A stretch of DNA of 64,000 nucleotides from Trogon surrucura. Lineage: Eukaryota > Chordata > Aves > Trogoniformes > Trogonidae. The translations under genes and the position numbers were made by a program. Location of the stretch: NCBI GenBank assembly GCA_020746105.1, contig CM036623.1, positions 4,520,001-4,584,000 on the forward strand, written 5' to 3'. The notes under the pieces are model-generated. The model had not been told where the DNA came from. It searched no databases and was given only the letters and a program-made list of their open reading frames with translations. This document shows, piece after piece, positions 27,701 to 40,765 of the stretch (positions are counted from its first letter, which is position 1; the number at the start of each line of letters is the position of its first letter).

Positions 27701-28650
27701 CTCTCACATTTACGCCTGCTTGCCTTACCTTTTGCTGTAAGAAAAGCTCTTCCTGATCACGAGGAACGAAGCTTTCACAGAAGGGACACAAACAGGAGAG
27801 TACTTTTTTGAACAGATTTACGGAAGAAAAGTGAAGACCTGCACAGAGCAGCTGCTGTAAATTCTAATACATTGAAAACTCAGTACTTTGAAACTCTATA
27901 AACACAGTTTGCACTCTGATAGGCTCAAACAAGAACACTTATTTTACAGGAATAAAAGTGAAGATGCTGAAAGGGAAGTTGGGCTACAGGTACTAAGTTT
28001 GTTTAACAACTTTAAGAGAAACAATGTAAACTGCACTAACTGTGCTATGGAAAATTATAGCACTGATAGGTGGAATGAAATACATTTCACAATAGTTCAG
28101 TGCAAGAACTTGAAAAGGACGGGTCCTGGCATCTCTAGAAGATGCAAGGCTACTGAGCCAACTTCCACTGTTGGAAAGTTTCTGGAATCCCCAATTCAAG
28201 CACAACATAGTATAAGAAATTGAAAGACTCAGAACGGAACCAAACCAGGAAAAACCGTGCAGAATTAAAAAACAAGACAGTGCCATAACAAATTGGGTCA
28301 GCACACCTCACACCCTTCGAAAGCTTGGGAGAGACCGGAGGAAGACTGAGTCAAGAAAACTCTAACATTCAATCAGAATTGGATAAGGAGAGGAGCAGCA
28401 CAACATGTACAAGGTATAGATTTGAGAAGGATCCAGTCATTTGTCAATTGTGTTCGACTGGTAAGAAGCTTTAGGCAAAGTTTCTGAAGAAAAACTATAT
28501 ATTTGCCATATACAAAAAAAACCAGATTATTTTTATCTTTTTTCTCCCAGCAGCAACTAAACTGTAATACTAGAATATCAGCTTGGGTATGAATGAAACT
28601 CTTAGAAGCTGGACTTTCCTGGACAAGTTAAAATAGTCTTTGGATATAGT

Positions 28651-28754
28651 TAAAAGTTTAAATGTCCAACGTACATCTAACCTACCATAGGTAGTTTAAC
28701 ACTAAAAGTTTAAATGTCCAACGTACATCTAACCTACCATATGTAGTTTAACAC
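28651..28754 (+). repeat. 52-bp tandem duplication
   Basis: Two adjacent 52-bp units (28651-28702 and 28703-28754) match at all but one position (CCATAGGTAG against CCATATGTAG). Such near-identity implies a recent local duplication within intron 1. Confidence 0.95.
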
Positions 28755-31700
28755 TTTACGCAGAAGATGCTATTTTTTGGCAGCTCTAACTACCATTTAA
28801 GACAGAAAAAACCACTGAAAAGGCAGAGATTGTAACTTCCTCAGAGTGTTCCTGCAACACCCTACATTTCCTACAACTAGTCCTACAATGGGTAATCCAA
28901 TATAAACATTAGGTCTCACTGAGAAGAATAGTACCATAGAAAAACATGAGCCCATGGCTAAAGAGAAGGCAGAAGAATAAAACACAGAAGTTACAAAGAG
29001 AAACACAAGTTTTTAGTAAGTAAATAAATTCAGGTGAGAAACAATGCAGAAAAAGGTGGTAGACTTCAGAAAAGCACAACAAAGAACACAGAGAATTATC
29101 AGTTCAGTGGTGTGTACATCAAGCAGCTCAAAGGAACTACATATCAGTGACCCAATACTGGCAGAGATTTATCATGCTTAGTGCTCAGAATTACATTTTG
29201 ATAATCCACAGGTTGTCAAAAAATCCTACTGTTAAAACATGAGCACATTAGAAGACAACTGCTAAACGTGTAACAGATACCTCAAGAATAAATAAATAAA
29301 CTGGCAGCTGGCAAGCATGGGGCACAAAATGCAGCGTGAACAGAAAAACAACCGCAATTTGATTCCCAAGTTTGTATTTTTGCAAAATAACTGGATTTTA
29401 AGCAAAGTAGATCCATGTTGTCTGTAATGTTACAGGATTCTAAAAAAATAAGGAAGTCTCAATGCTTGTATAAAGATACTTATAAACAGTACTAGAAGCA
29501 GCCTAATTTTGACTATTTGACATTAGTAAATCACACAGCAACACCCTTCTGAAGTAGTAATCTCACCTGCTGAAGCAGTTCAATAATACTTAAGACCAAA
29601 CTACCACATTAAAAAATTATTTAGATTCACAGGTCACGTTGGTAGCCACCACATAGCACACCCATACACACTAAATTATGGTAGGAGGTTTATGGAAATT
29701 ACAAACTACTTTTAGGGAGAAATTGCAGAACAAGAGAAGGCCCATAATGAAGTGTAAAAGACACTTTGGAGACTTTATACAAAGAAGGAGCATAAATTGT
29801 GAGTCTTCAAGAAACACAACAGACAAGATAGGAACCAATAGATAAGACAGTATTAGAAAAAAAAACCAAAAAAACCCTTAGCAGATTAATGCAGAAATCC
29901 AGAGACTCTCACAATCTATGAGGCAGCAGCAATCAGAAACACTTGAAAACCATCAATTTATGTACTGTAGTACCCATGGAACACTGATCCTTTCCACGGA
30001 AAGATTGAAAGTGCAAGGTGAAAGCAGCTGTTATGGATGTTAGTATTTCCCAGTTTGAATCAGCAACTGTTGCCATATAATAATGACAAACTGGTTATGG
30101 ACACCTTCATCACCTTCCAAGTGCAGTGACAGATTCTGGAATATTTTCTTTAGAAGACTGAATTAGAAAGTTGGAGTGAGGGGTTGGTTTGTTTGATTTT
30201 GGTTTTCATAAAGAAAAAAAGGGGCCACAAAGTCCAGTCAGATCCTTCCCACTCTAGAATAGAATGGGACAGGTTCTAGATTCGAAGAAATTTACTCCAC
30301 AGTTGTAACACACATCACAGAAAAAGCCTCCTCTTTCGCACTTAGGATGGCACACAAGTTTAAAAATCTCTGCAGCTGGCCTCTTTACAAGATAAAGGGT
30401 ATGGAGACTACCTAGTTTTCACACTGTAACATGTATCTATTTCCACACATCTCCCTTGCTTCTAAGGAAAGCAGTGGCCTTGAAATATATATTTTTTTTA
30501 ATTGCATCTCAAAATCATGAGCCCAACAGAGGGTCTTCATTCAAATGGGAGGTTACAGCAAACAAAATTCAGGAAAGGCCTACAAGCAGAATTCAGAAGA
30601 GGGCATTCTCAACTCATATTATGGATAACAAGATAACAGTATGCTAAGCCACCAAATCATGGAAGCAACTACTACAGCTAATCTCTGCTTTTGAGTGCTC
30701 ACCACACCTGAGTAAGCTGCTTTAAAAAATACTTTATTTTTTCCTCATGTAACTCTACATTGTTGTTAGCATGTAGTTCTATAGGAGTCATCAAGTTCTG
30801 AAACCGATTCATCAACAGATCTTTTGCAGCATCAGAGGAGCAAACTGAAAAATAAAGTGTATCAGCAGAAAGGCCTGGTCTTTTTTTGGACAAAATTATT
30901 TCCCTTGTTACACTCATGTGCCTATGGACCTATGTTGGAGGTGGATTCCTACACACAGAGACTGACCTGGCAAACCAATCCAAATTCTAACCTTCTTTCA
31001 AGGCAGCTTTAGAAAAAGACTAGGAAAAGAGAACTTTAGCATGTGTGCGTGTCCACATGTACATACACATAAACACTCTCTTCTAATTTCATTAGCAACA
31101 AAGTGATAAAGCCACATCTAAGCTCCTTAGACATATGCTGTCGCCGTAAGCGGTTTCCCAAGCTGCAGAAGCACAACGCAAGGGGAGCCGGGTTCCCAGC
31201 AACGCAACTCAGCGCGCTCACTGAACCAACCATGTTGCTTTAGCATCACTTCTTCTCCATAACAGGGCTCTTTCCTCAGCGTGATTTTTAACTACATTAC
31301 ACACTTTCCTGAAAAGGAAGAGATTTCATTGACAGTTTAGAAGCTGAAGTTAATGTTTATCTGTTTACTGTAAATTACACACAGTTTCAGTCAGTTTCCT
31401 TGGCCACACTTGCGGTAAGACTAGCAAGGCTCACTCAGCAAGCATGGGAACTATTTTTTGCTTTGCTTATTTCTCTCATCAAAGTCAGAACAGCACTCAA
31501 AAAACTAGTTTTCTGTATAATTCCTGGCAACTTCAGAGACAGCACCATTCCTTTCCCCACAGAACCCCATTTGGTTTCCTGTCCAATTCAGCACTAGCAA
31601 ACCTTCCCTTCAACCTGAAAAAAAAGAGAAAGACCTTGCAACATGTCCTTTACCGCTCCGTTGTTGCGGGCAGCAAGCAAATTTTAATGGAAGGAGCACA

Positions 31701-31929
31701 TTCTGTCACGTACGCCTTTCCATACCAGCCTCTGGTCATTTGCAAATGCCTTTGACAATTCTGAAAGCATCCCAGGTGAGGAAGCAGATGAACGCACACA
31801 GGTAAGAAGATGATGTCTTTTCCTGCTGGAGAGCAGGACCGTGTAAAGGCCCGCAGCTGCAGAAAGCCCCTTCTCCCTAAGTGCCTGGGCAGCAGTGCTG
31901 GAGGCCGCCTTCCCCCCTTTCTCTTGGCC

Positions 31930-32060
31930 ACAGAATCCTAGAATGGCCCAGGCTGGAAGGGACCTTGGAGATCATCTAATCCAACCTCCCTGTCACGGGC
32001 AGGGACGCCTCTCAACTAGATCAGGCAAGACCAGCCTGAGCCTTCAGCCTTCATTCACCT
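31930..32060 (-). mobile_element. CR1 LINE 3' fragment of the family that supplied the SINE tail
   Basis: The plus strand is the reverse complement of a CR1 tail: CAGAATCCTAGAATGGCCCA, then AAGGGACCTTGGAGATCATC, then CAGGGACGCCTCTCAACTAG and ATCAGGC. About 95 bp match the tail of the tRNA-Ile SINE at 15615-15722 closely. Here the sequence continues into AAGACCAGCCTGAGCC instead of a tRNA head, so it is a CR1 copy and not another SINE. It lies about 350 bp inside intron 1 from the exon 1 donor. Confidence 0.85.
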
Positions 32061-32406
32061 CACCAGATCTCCTTGGTGTTAAGGAGCCGCATAAAGGAAC
32101 CTGAGAGCTTTTATTTGGGCTTGTGGCGTGGGGAGGAAAGGTGCTTTTTATGTCGTGCTAACCTCTCAGGTCACGGTGAGGGAGAAGCGCCCCACTCCTG
32201 CGGCACCTTCAGCCAGGTAGCGCTCACCGGCGACGACCGCGTGTGTGTATGTGTGTCCAAGTGACTCTTTTTTAATATTTTTTTTTTTACCGTGTAGGCC
32301 CTGGAACTGAGGGCACCGGCTGGAGCTGGCGGAGGGGCCCCCTGCGGCCCCTCACCCCTCCGCGGGGAGCTCGCAGGCCGGGTCCCGAGAAGCGGGAAGC
32401 ACTTAC

Positions 32407-32507
32407 CTAGGGAACTTCTCCTTCAGCTGCCTCAGGCTCTGCCGGGTGGGCTGCACACGCCCCAGGAACTGGGCTATTTCATCGTACTGGGCTTTGCTCA
32501 GCTTCAT
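32407..32507 (-). CDS. CDIN1: CDIN1 coding exon 1 (residues 1-33 plus two bases of codon 34)
   Basis: Read on the minus strand, the ATG (32505-32507) opens a frame starting [16 protein letters not shown] and continuing through [16 protein letters not shown]. This matches my recollection of the N-terminus of vertebrate CDIN1/C15orf41 almost residue for residue. The exon ends in AG followed by a consensus GTAAGT donor (32401-32406), which leaves phase 2. There is a G at -3 of the start codon and a CpG island just upstream. CDIN1 is known as the partner of codanin-1 (CDAN1); mutations in either gene cause congenital dyserythropoietic anaemia type I. The protein is predicted to be a PD-(D/E)XK-type nuclease with a helical N-terminal region, and this exon starts that region. 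The intron that follows is 27,477 bp long. Confidence 0.95.
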
Positions 32508-33180
32508 GCCTCACGCCGCCGGGCCCGCGGGGCGAAGGGAGCCGGGCTGCGCCGCTCGGAGCCGCCGGCACCTCCAGGAGGCGGGAGGGCGAGGAGGGGG
32601 GGGGCGGCAGAGGGCAGGTCGCGGCAAGCCCGGGGCGGCCTTTGCTGCAGCGCGGTGCCGAGACGCTCAGCGGCCGCCGCTTCCAGCAGCTCCGCCCAGC
32701 CGGGGCGGCGCGGGGAGAGGAGGGCGGGCAGAGCCGGCAACCCGCGGGCACTCGCCTCTGCGCAGCCGCTCGGGCGGGAACGGAGCGCGCCGAGCCGAGC
32801 GCTCGGGGTTGGAGAGGGGCGGACTCTTTCACCTCGGCGGCGGGGCGGGGGAGGACGCTGATCGGTTTAGGCGTTCTGCGGCCACGCTGCTTGCTGTAGC
32901 GTCAGCGAGGGCGGAAGGAGGCGGCCGTGTGGGCCGAAGGGAGCCGCGGGAGCGGCCGCGCCTGCCGGGGCCGAGGCGCGCAAAGGCGGGTGTGCCGCGG
33001 CCTTAAAGCGCAGTTGTCCGGGCCCTCGGCGAAAGCCGCCTGGCGAGCGGCTGTTTCTTTCGGTTTCAAAGAGAAAAGGCTGCAGGAGCGAGGTCGGGCC
33101 ATTCACAGGGCCCGAGGGTTCCCGGAGAGACGCGCCCAAAGTTGGCGTCTGGATTCACTCCGGGGCTTGTGAGGCCTCAA
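32508..33180 (-). promoter_or_regulatory. CpG-island promoter and 5' UTR of CDIN1
   Basis: A sharply bounded GC- and CpG-rich block starts inside exon 1/intron 1 (about 32300) and ends near 33180, where the sequence falls back to AT-rich. It contains GC boxes, for example GGCGGCGGGGCGGGG at about 32836-32850, and I see no convincing TATA box. This is the usual form of a housekeeping-type promoter and fits the broad expression known for CDIN1. The exact transcription start cannot be read from sequence. The apparent long ORFs in this block arise from high GC content and are not supported as genes. Confidence 0.85.
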
Positions 33181-36100
33181 AACTTTAAGAAAAGTTTCGT
33201 TACGTTGAAATACCAGTAAGTACGTTGCAAGGCCCAGCATCTGTGATGGGGGCTTTTAATAACTTCCACTGAGTAACTTAGGTTTGCCCTTTTATAAAGA
33301 ACACCTACGAAATAGGGAATTCCCCAGTTTGAGAAATAAAAGCAATCCCTTTAAGTTCAGTTCAGCTGCTTTCATGAACTACAGACATACATACATACAT
33401 ACAGGAGTCCTAACCTTGAGGTTTCAGGTGCTTCATGCATGAAGTTCGCTTTAAATTGTAAGAACTTAAAATTTATTTACAGATTTTGGGTTCTGCTGTC
33501 TTACTTTCTCTCTTGAGAGCCCTAGGATCAGTTCTTAAGTGTTTCTCTGCATCTCGGCTACAAACTGCAAGTTCCTTGCACTAGTACAAGATCTGGAACT
33601 TCAAGGAGAAACTAATAGCGTGGGTCTGTCAGCATGGTCAGTCATTTAGGAATATTTGTGAGGCTGGTTTCCAATGGATTGGCAATGCCCAGTCAACTCC
33701 CATCACTTGATTCTCCGTGGATTTTGGCGAGTTTTGTTTGGAACCAGGAGCCTTCCTGGGAACGGCTGTTTCTGGTACTTGGATGTAAATGGTTGAAACT
33801 CGCTAGCTGCCCCACAGGAAAAGAAAATACAGTGTTCCTAAACTTAACTTACAGATGCCATTTCTTACTCAGAGACCAAAAAATAATACATGAAAGTATT
33901 CTTTTAAAGAGGAGTATTATTTAATATAAAGATATCTTATTTCTTTAGCTCTGTCAAGTAGCATCCTTATTAGTAAGAGATGTATTTGGGATGGAGCGGG
34001 GTGTTCCTTTCATTCCACTTTAAAGGCCCATAAGGATATCATTTTCTTGGGCCTGTATCTTTCCAAAGATGAGAATTACGAGTTTTTCTTTTGAAGTACA
34101 TTAAGAAAATAATTTAAGTGGTCATTCACTACCATTACTACTGCTCCAATCAGTAGGGCTTCTAAAAAACCACACAAAACAAACAGGAAACAAGATCTTT
34201 ATTGTGGATAATTTCCAGTGACTGTTTTCAAAAACCATATCGTTACTATCTATAACTTCTGTCTTTATTCATTTCACTTGTTCACTAGTACTTTTTTTTT
34301 TTTTTTTAGTAAATCAAATGACAATCTGCAATGCACAGAAGTGGTATAAATTAGCAGAGCTGTAGTATGAAATTGTAAGTCTATGAACCAAACTACAAAG
34401 GTTTGGTGTACGTATTATGGATATATTGGGTATGTTTTGTAAACTGATTGGAACAAAGTTTTGTAGATTTCAAAACTATTTCAGAAAGAAAGTAAATAAT
34501 CTTGTAGCTTGAAGGTTCACTGAAAAAAGAGTTGATATCAAGCTGTTATAAGGAGGTAAGAGCCCTCAAAGATGTGAACTGCTACAAAAAGAAGCAAATG
34601 CAAAACCTAGGTGAGAAGTTCTGTATGCAAAGTATAAGCCACTCTTTGTGTAAATTAGTTAATACAGAACTAGTACGATGAAATGGTCAAAAATCCGATG
34701 AGGAAAAAATGAGATGTTCCTAGCAGAAAGAGGTTTTTAAATGCTTTTTTTTTTTTTCCCCTAGCAACCAAACTGCCATTGCAGTTTACTATAGAAATCA
34801 AACATCCGACCATTACGTTGTGGGCATGTATATTGTAAAGTGTTGTAGGTTGTAGAAGTTTGCATAAATTCAATAAGCAAGAGGATGAAATACATAAGAA
34901 AAGCACGAAAACTGAAGTTTACCTTTTGGCCCTCAGAACTGCGAACAGTTGGGTGCTGGGGGAACATTCTCGGGAAGTAACTACGTGCTTGCTTTGCTCT
35001 TATATTGTCCTTGATATCTGCCTGCAGCAGCTGCTCTTGATTTTTATCTTGGGATTGAGTTCCAGTCCATCTAGTATATAAACTAAGTTTCCTTCCAAGA
35101 AGGACAGACAACTGAAGAGAAATCAGCTCTGGGAAAAACAAATGATTGGGAATGACGAATGAGGGGGGAAGAAAGGAAGAGGACATGTAAGCTGTAGGAG
35201 GAAAATAAAGACAGGGAGACAGAGTGAAACACCTGCCAGAGGGCTTCTGATGGTGGCTGTCATTCCGTACAGGTAGTTCTGGCCACAGTTGGTGAAGGAC
35301 CATAGGTAATGGACCCTTAGTTCAGAGTTAAAATACTATTAATTATTCTCCACAGAGCTTAAAACCACTGTGTTTGGAGAACAGGTAATTATAATATTAT
35401 GAGGAATCAATATGATTTTTACAGCCTTACAGCTATCTTTCTACTTTACCACCTCATTTCTTCATAGGCACAGTATCTCTTCCGTGTTCCTTTCTGTAAC
35501 AAAATTAATGCAAAGACTGCTAACAGTCATATATATTTTCTAATCTATTGGTTGTAGATGCTGGTGTTGGAAACTGCAGTAAGACTAAGGCTAGAATCTC
35601 ATTTTGCAGCTGGTTGGAGTGCTTGTTACAATTTTCTAATGCTTGTAATATTCCCACTTCATTCAGTTTGGTACACATATTTCTACAAGTATTTCTTCAG
35701 GATTTTGATATATTTTTGTTGTGAAGTTCAGCTCTTCTCATTTGACATTTTTGTATCTTAAACTTGAGCGTAAGTACCAGTTAACTTGGTAGCAACTGTA
35801 TCTGTAACAGGTCTAATAAACACCTCCGCAGGATACAGTTGTTACCTCATAAACAAGGAGAACTCTCAATTTATGATCTGGTTTATATCCATGGGTTTTA
35901 ATGTACTTTCTGAAGTGATTGTATTGTGAAACAAACCATGATATCTTCAGTACGTATTAAAACAAATTAAAAAAAAGGAACAGTTGGTCTATACATCACT
36001 GTTAAACATTAACTGTTTTGCCAATTCACAAGATGATAAGTCACCATAAGTTCTGTTTCTTTCCCTAAAAGTAGTCACAGGATTGCTTGATACCACAACA

Positions 36101-36364
36101 GTGTGAAGTACATGACAGCAATAGTATGGTTATACATAGCAGAAACCCAATTTAAAAAGGCAGGCAGGCAGGCAGTGTTTTCCTTCTGTGTCTTCAGATT
36201 CGTTCCTCATAATCACAGAAGTCACTCAGGCAAATTAATCTAGTTTTCTGTAGTATTAGTATACCAAATATATATTTCTTTAAAATGCTTATTTGCTTGT
36301 TGCAGTTATTTAAACAGCAAATAAAAATCTGCATTTGTGCAGTGTTTCGAAAATGCTCCTTTAT

Positions 36365-36430
36365 ATGCATGGGGCCTGATCTATGGCCAGTTGAAAGTCT
36401 ATCAGTTTTAATGGGCTAGGGCCACTTTTA
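36365..36430. repeat. Ancient amniote repeat relic (unclassified)
   Basis: The segment ATGGGGCCTGATCTATGGCC, followed by a degraded GTCTATCAGTTTTAATGGGC, resembles an old dispersed amniote repeat I recall with GGGCCTGATC and CCATTGACTTCAATGGG motifs. The match is from memory and the copy is short and decayed. Confidence 0.4.
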
Positions 36431-39400
36431 TGGTTCAAAGCTGCATGTTTATGTACTTTCTGTAACAAACTTAAAAGATTTTTTTAAAAATGATGAGTTA
36501 TTTAGAAATCAGTTTCTGCAGCTGAGATGGGAGCTTGCCCTAAGTTTTCTTACCCTGCCACTTGACTCCACTGTCGTTTCCCATGATGACCTTTCTGAAG
36601 TTTGGATTTGTCTTTTTAAGCTCTCAGTAGTTAGAGAAATCTGTCTGAAAATACATTTCTGGTTTAAAATTCAGTTATTTAAAGCTTATTTACCCCATCT
36701 ATATGTGTATAAATATAATTTACTGCTTTTTCCTCGTAGGATTTCAGTTGCATTCACTGTGCAGAGAAAACACTGTAGTTGTGTGATGAATTAGATTGTT
36801 TCCTGCAGGACTTTTTCCTCATTTGTTGCAGAATTTGGAATATGTACTGGGTGAATGAAGCAGGAACTGTAGGAAGAAAATTTAAGTGTAAAGATAGTTT
36901 GACTGCTGCCCAGGAAACATGGGTTCTCTCCTCGCCTCTGTTACGGAGTTTTTAATGTAAACTTAGAAGTAATTTTATGGTGTTTTCTTTCCATGTGGCT
37001 TTTTTTTTGACACAACACGCATATTATGCTGTGCCAGCCATCTGATTTAATCACATAGGTGCCATAAGGTGCTGGCTAAAGAGATCATCCCAATCTGCTC
37101 TGGCCAGTTTCAGAGCAGTACCTGTGCACTTGTATCACTGCTGCTGCTGATCCTGTGCGTGTGTGGTGAGACAGATCAGCGGATCCATCTGAAAACTTAT
37201 GCAAAAAACCCCACGCCCCTACACATACAACATTACAACTTGTGAATCCAGATCATCAAACAGCCTTATAAATGTTAAGTTCCAGCACATGGAAGGAAAT
37301 AGGGATGTACAGCCAGAGACAGCAGGGCTACTGCTTTCTGTTGATGGTAGCAGAGCCTTGGGGGATTAACCTCACGAATTAGACATCTAAATTAGGTGCC
37401 AGCCATTAAGCAATATGATTATCCTGCATATGTTCTGCTAAGAATTTACATTTGAGAGCATCATTGCACTAAATGCTAATCAATGGAACTGAATTAATGG
37501 AAGTTGTACCTTGAACCTACATCATAGTGAGAGCATCATACTTTGAAAAATCAGCTGCTGGAGGTATTACACTGGAACACCCAAAGCAGCAAACAGTTTT
37601 TGCCTAAGTCTTTCGAACTTCAATTTCTCTCATACACATATATATGTATGGATGAAGAAATAAATATATATATACACATACACAAAAGTATACAAAAATA
37701 CACCACAGGAGGTGTTTCAGAAATACATTTGCTAATATATATCTCTGTGCTAGTGCTTATGCAATAAGCTACTATGTTAATGAGCTTCATTAGAGAATGT
37801 ATATTGTAATTAGTAAGACTATTCTTGAAATGTATGACACGGACAGCATGCAGTAAAGAATAAATGAGGCCAAATTTTGAATTCAAAGAGGAAATATTGA
37901 AGAGGTGCACTATTTTCTGTGCAAGTAAGACAAAGGAGGGAAAGATTAGAAATTAAGAACTGTTTTGTAGTACAGATAAGCAGAGGACTGAATCAAGGTG
38001 GTGCACCAAAATGGATAGTATAATTTCCAAGTTCTCAGTGTTTGACAATATAACAGTAATGTTGCAATGTGTAAATATATTAAAACAAAATTAAGCCACT
38101 TAAAGTACAACTATTCCAGTGAAATAAGAAGTACACCTTGTAATAGGTTGTATTGTTTTCAGGTTTTTTTTGGTTTTGCTAATTAGCAAAATTTTGTAAC
38201 TTTCCTAAGTATTTCCCAAGCATTATTGTGAGACAGCGAGGCTCTGTTGAATTGCCTGAGTTGTTTTTACTAACTTCTCAGAAAGGTAGTACCCGAGAGT
38301 AGCTAAGTCTGTTTCTCTTTTCTTGTAGCCAGAAGTATTTCAGATAGAAAGGTAAATACAAGGCTAGAACTAGCTCCGGTATTGCGCTTTACTTCTTTCT
38401 AACAAAGTCCCTGAAAGAGGAACAAATTCTTCCTAGACATGAATTGTGAAATAAGTAATAGATTAGTGTTGACTCCCTGAGCTGTTGATTTATCCAGTGC
38501 CTAACAACTGGCAACAGAAACTTGAATTTGTAGGATTGTGTGCCGTTGTGGTAGTTCAGATCTGTTTTCCTGTCCACCTCCTTTTACTCCCGCACAAAGA
38601 AAATAAACCAGCAAAGGTTTGCTTATTTAGCTTTGTGGTGACTTACCAACGCTTGTTTGATTTCAGTGTGGATGATTAGCCAACCTGAAAATTAGGACCT
38701 TATTTTGTGTAGACTGGAACTCCTAAGCGTGTAGCAATTTTTATGGAACTTCAGATTATTTTAGATGAGATAAGCTTTGGGGAGGGACATAGAAGTAGAT
38801 TGAGGGTGTTTTGTTTTGGGTTTTTTTTCACCTGGTAGTGAAATATCTGTTGTCACCTTATACTTGTGGAGTTGTATTGAGTAGCTGATGTTTCTTTCAC
38901 TCTTTTTTTTTTTTTTTCCAAAATGCTTAGTGCTTTGTTGCCCAAAGATTCTCACCTCTCCTTATATATCAAGTATTTTCCTCATTAAAGGATGGTAATA
39001 TTCTCTGAATGACTGTTACCCCAGATTAACAGAAGTGTAGAATGTCACTAACCTGAAGATAGTCACATAATCAACCAGATCAGGTATTTGATAGTATTAA
39101 ATATAACTGCATTGTCTCGTACTGAAATATTTCTAGTTTGTTATTGTAGACTTCCACAATGAGGTTTTCACAGTGTCCATTGGTAATATGTTCCAGTATT
39201 TCACTTCACTTGAACTTGGAAATCTTATTTCTATCATTTGATTCCAAGCCTACAGATTGCAAATGAATCCACTTACTTTTCTCTATATACTTTGAAGAAA
39301 GAGGAGAATGATAAATCACTGGGTTTTTTACTTGCTTCAGGATTATTGTGATGCTGATCCACTTCTCCCATTTTTGTTCGGTAGTGTATGCAAGCTCAAT

Positions 39401-40649
39401 TCTTTTAGTCCTTTCTTGTAAGTCATTTTTCTGAAAGCATTGTAATTTTTTTGCTTTACGACATCTTTCTTAAAATCCAGTGCAAACACTACTTCAGCTG
39501 AGGCATTTCATTTTGCTGAGTAGAATAAAAATTCTCACATTTTCTAAGCAAGATTCCTGTGTACAATTTCTCAAATTAACTACTGAAAAAAAAATCACAC
39601 TGCAAGTTTGTATTCTGTCTTTATACACTCTGCAGTTTATTATGCTGGCTTGTAGAAGTAGCACCATTAAGGGAAAACAAAGTATATGTAGCACAATGGA
39701 TACACTGGTCTGTCTCTCATTGTAGGGAATTCAGTATAGAAATTATAAGAAAATAAGAATCCAGGATACTAATGGGTGAACACTTTAGTATTTTAGATAT
39801 TTTTGCCTGGGAGTTTGTAACAGCATTACAGTTAGTTGAGTCTTTTATTTCTTCTGATACCCATTCACTCTTTCTAGCACATGTAAAACATATTTGACGT
39901 TTATAATAATGGAATGATTAGGCATGTTACTGACATCAAGGTTTAAGGGACTGGGTGACATAGGAAATTTATGTTCCATTTTAATCCATTTATCAACCTC
40001 CTTTGGGAACTGATTTGAAATCTAACTCAAGCCATACCAATTTAGGGGAGAAAAACCCTGCTTAATCCAACAGCCTGGCAAACATGTAAAGGTATGAAAC
40101 TGCTGTCTAGGCTCCTCTCACTTCCCTCTTTTTTAGTAAGGAAAATATTAATGGTTTATAAGATGACATTCTCTCTGGAATCATACGGCTACTTGTTCAG
40201 CTATGGTGCTTTTCAGTTCAATAAACAAGAGAGAAGATACAGATGGATTATTTGAGCCACTAAATATGTGAAATATAGAAGTATGTAATTCCATAGGGTA
40301 GTAGCCATTAATGACTTCTTTGCACATCAAATCAGTTTTAATTTCTATTAAAAAAACCCCACAGACATTTTCCTAGATTAATCGTGCTGCTTCCTTTTTT
40401 TCGTTTCCCCCACCACCTTTTTTAATCTTTTTTTTTTTCCTTTTTTTTCCCCCCTTTTTGTCAGAGAAGAAAGATTTTGAGTGTATTTGCATTGTGGAAA
40501 TGTGTTCAGTAACAGTAAAACCACTTGCTTCAAAGAGATCCAAAGGGGCAATGTAGGGTGCCTAAACTCTAGGCAGTCCTGAATAGTTCATCTGTTCCAC
40601 TGTAATAAAACTAGTTTGCCCATTCTGCCCTGTAAACTAAACAAAGGTG

Positions 40650-40765
40650 CCACTTGGTTAGTAATGAGAGATGTATAGGACCAGGTTTCTAAAGTACTCA
40701 AATGTGAATCCAGAATCGTTTCATTGGAGCCAGGGTGGTGTAAATTAGTTCACAATCAGGCATGT
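40650..40765. repeat. Ancient amniote repeat relic (unclassified)
   Basis: The segment around CATTGGAGCCAGGGTGGTGT, then AAATTAGTTCACAATCAGGC, resembles the CATTGGAGTTAC, TGGTGTAAAT and ATCAGGCC motifs of a widespread old repeat in reptile genomes. It is recognised from memory only, and the family name is not known to me. Confidence 0.4.

Larger units (their letters stand above)
4930..32406 (-). other. CDIN1 intron 1 (27.5 kb)
   Basis: This long first intron separates exon 1 from exon 2 and is bounded by the GTAAGT donor at 32401-32406 and the acceptor ending at 4930. Apart from the repeats listed separately it is AT-rich, with A/T homopolymers (9709-9722, 16931-16951, 23059-23076, 26938-26966). 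No further coding exon that would keep the CDIN1 frame was found. Stretches such as 5000-7650, 8100-10450, 10850-14780, 15750-19600, 20400-24500 and 24800-28600 show nothing I can name. Confidence 0.85.

Noticed and set aside
30708..30844. Exon-like segment on the minus strand in CDIN1 intron 1 (acceptor TTATTTTTCAG, donor CAG|GTGTGG, one open frame)
   Set aside because: If spliced after exon 1 it would hit a stop codon within a few codons, and exons 1 and 2 already join perfectly. Its peptide is not recognisable. It could at most be a rare non-coding exon.
32446..33006. A 186-codon plus-strand frame and several others in the CpG island
   Set aside because: They are Gly/Ala/Arg-rich frames produced by the GC-rich island, run antisense to CDIN1 exon 1 and its promoter, and resemble no known protein.
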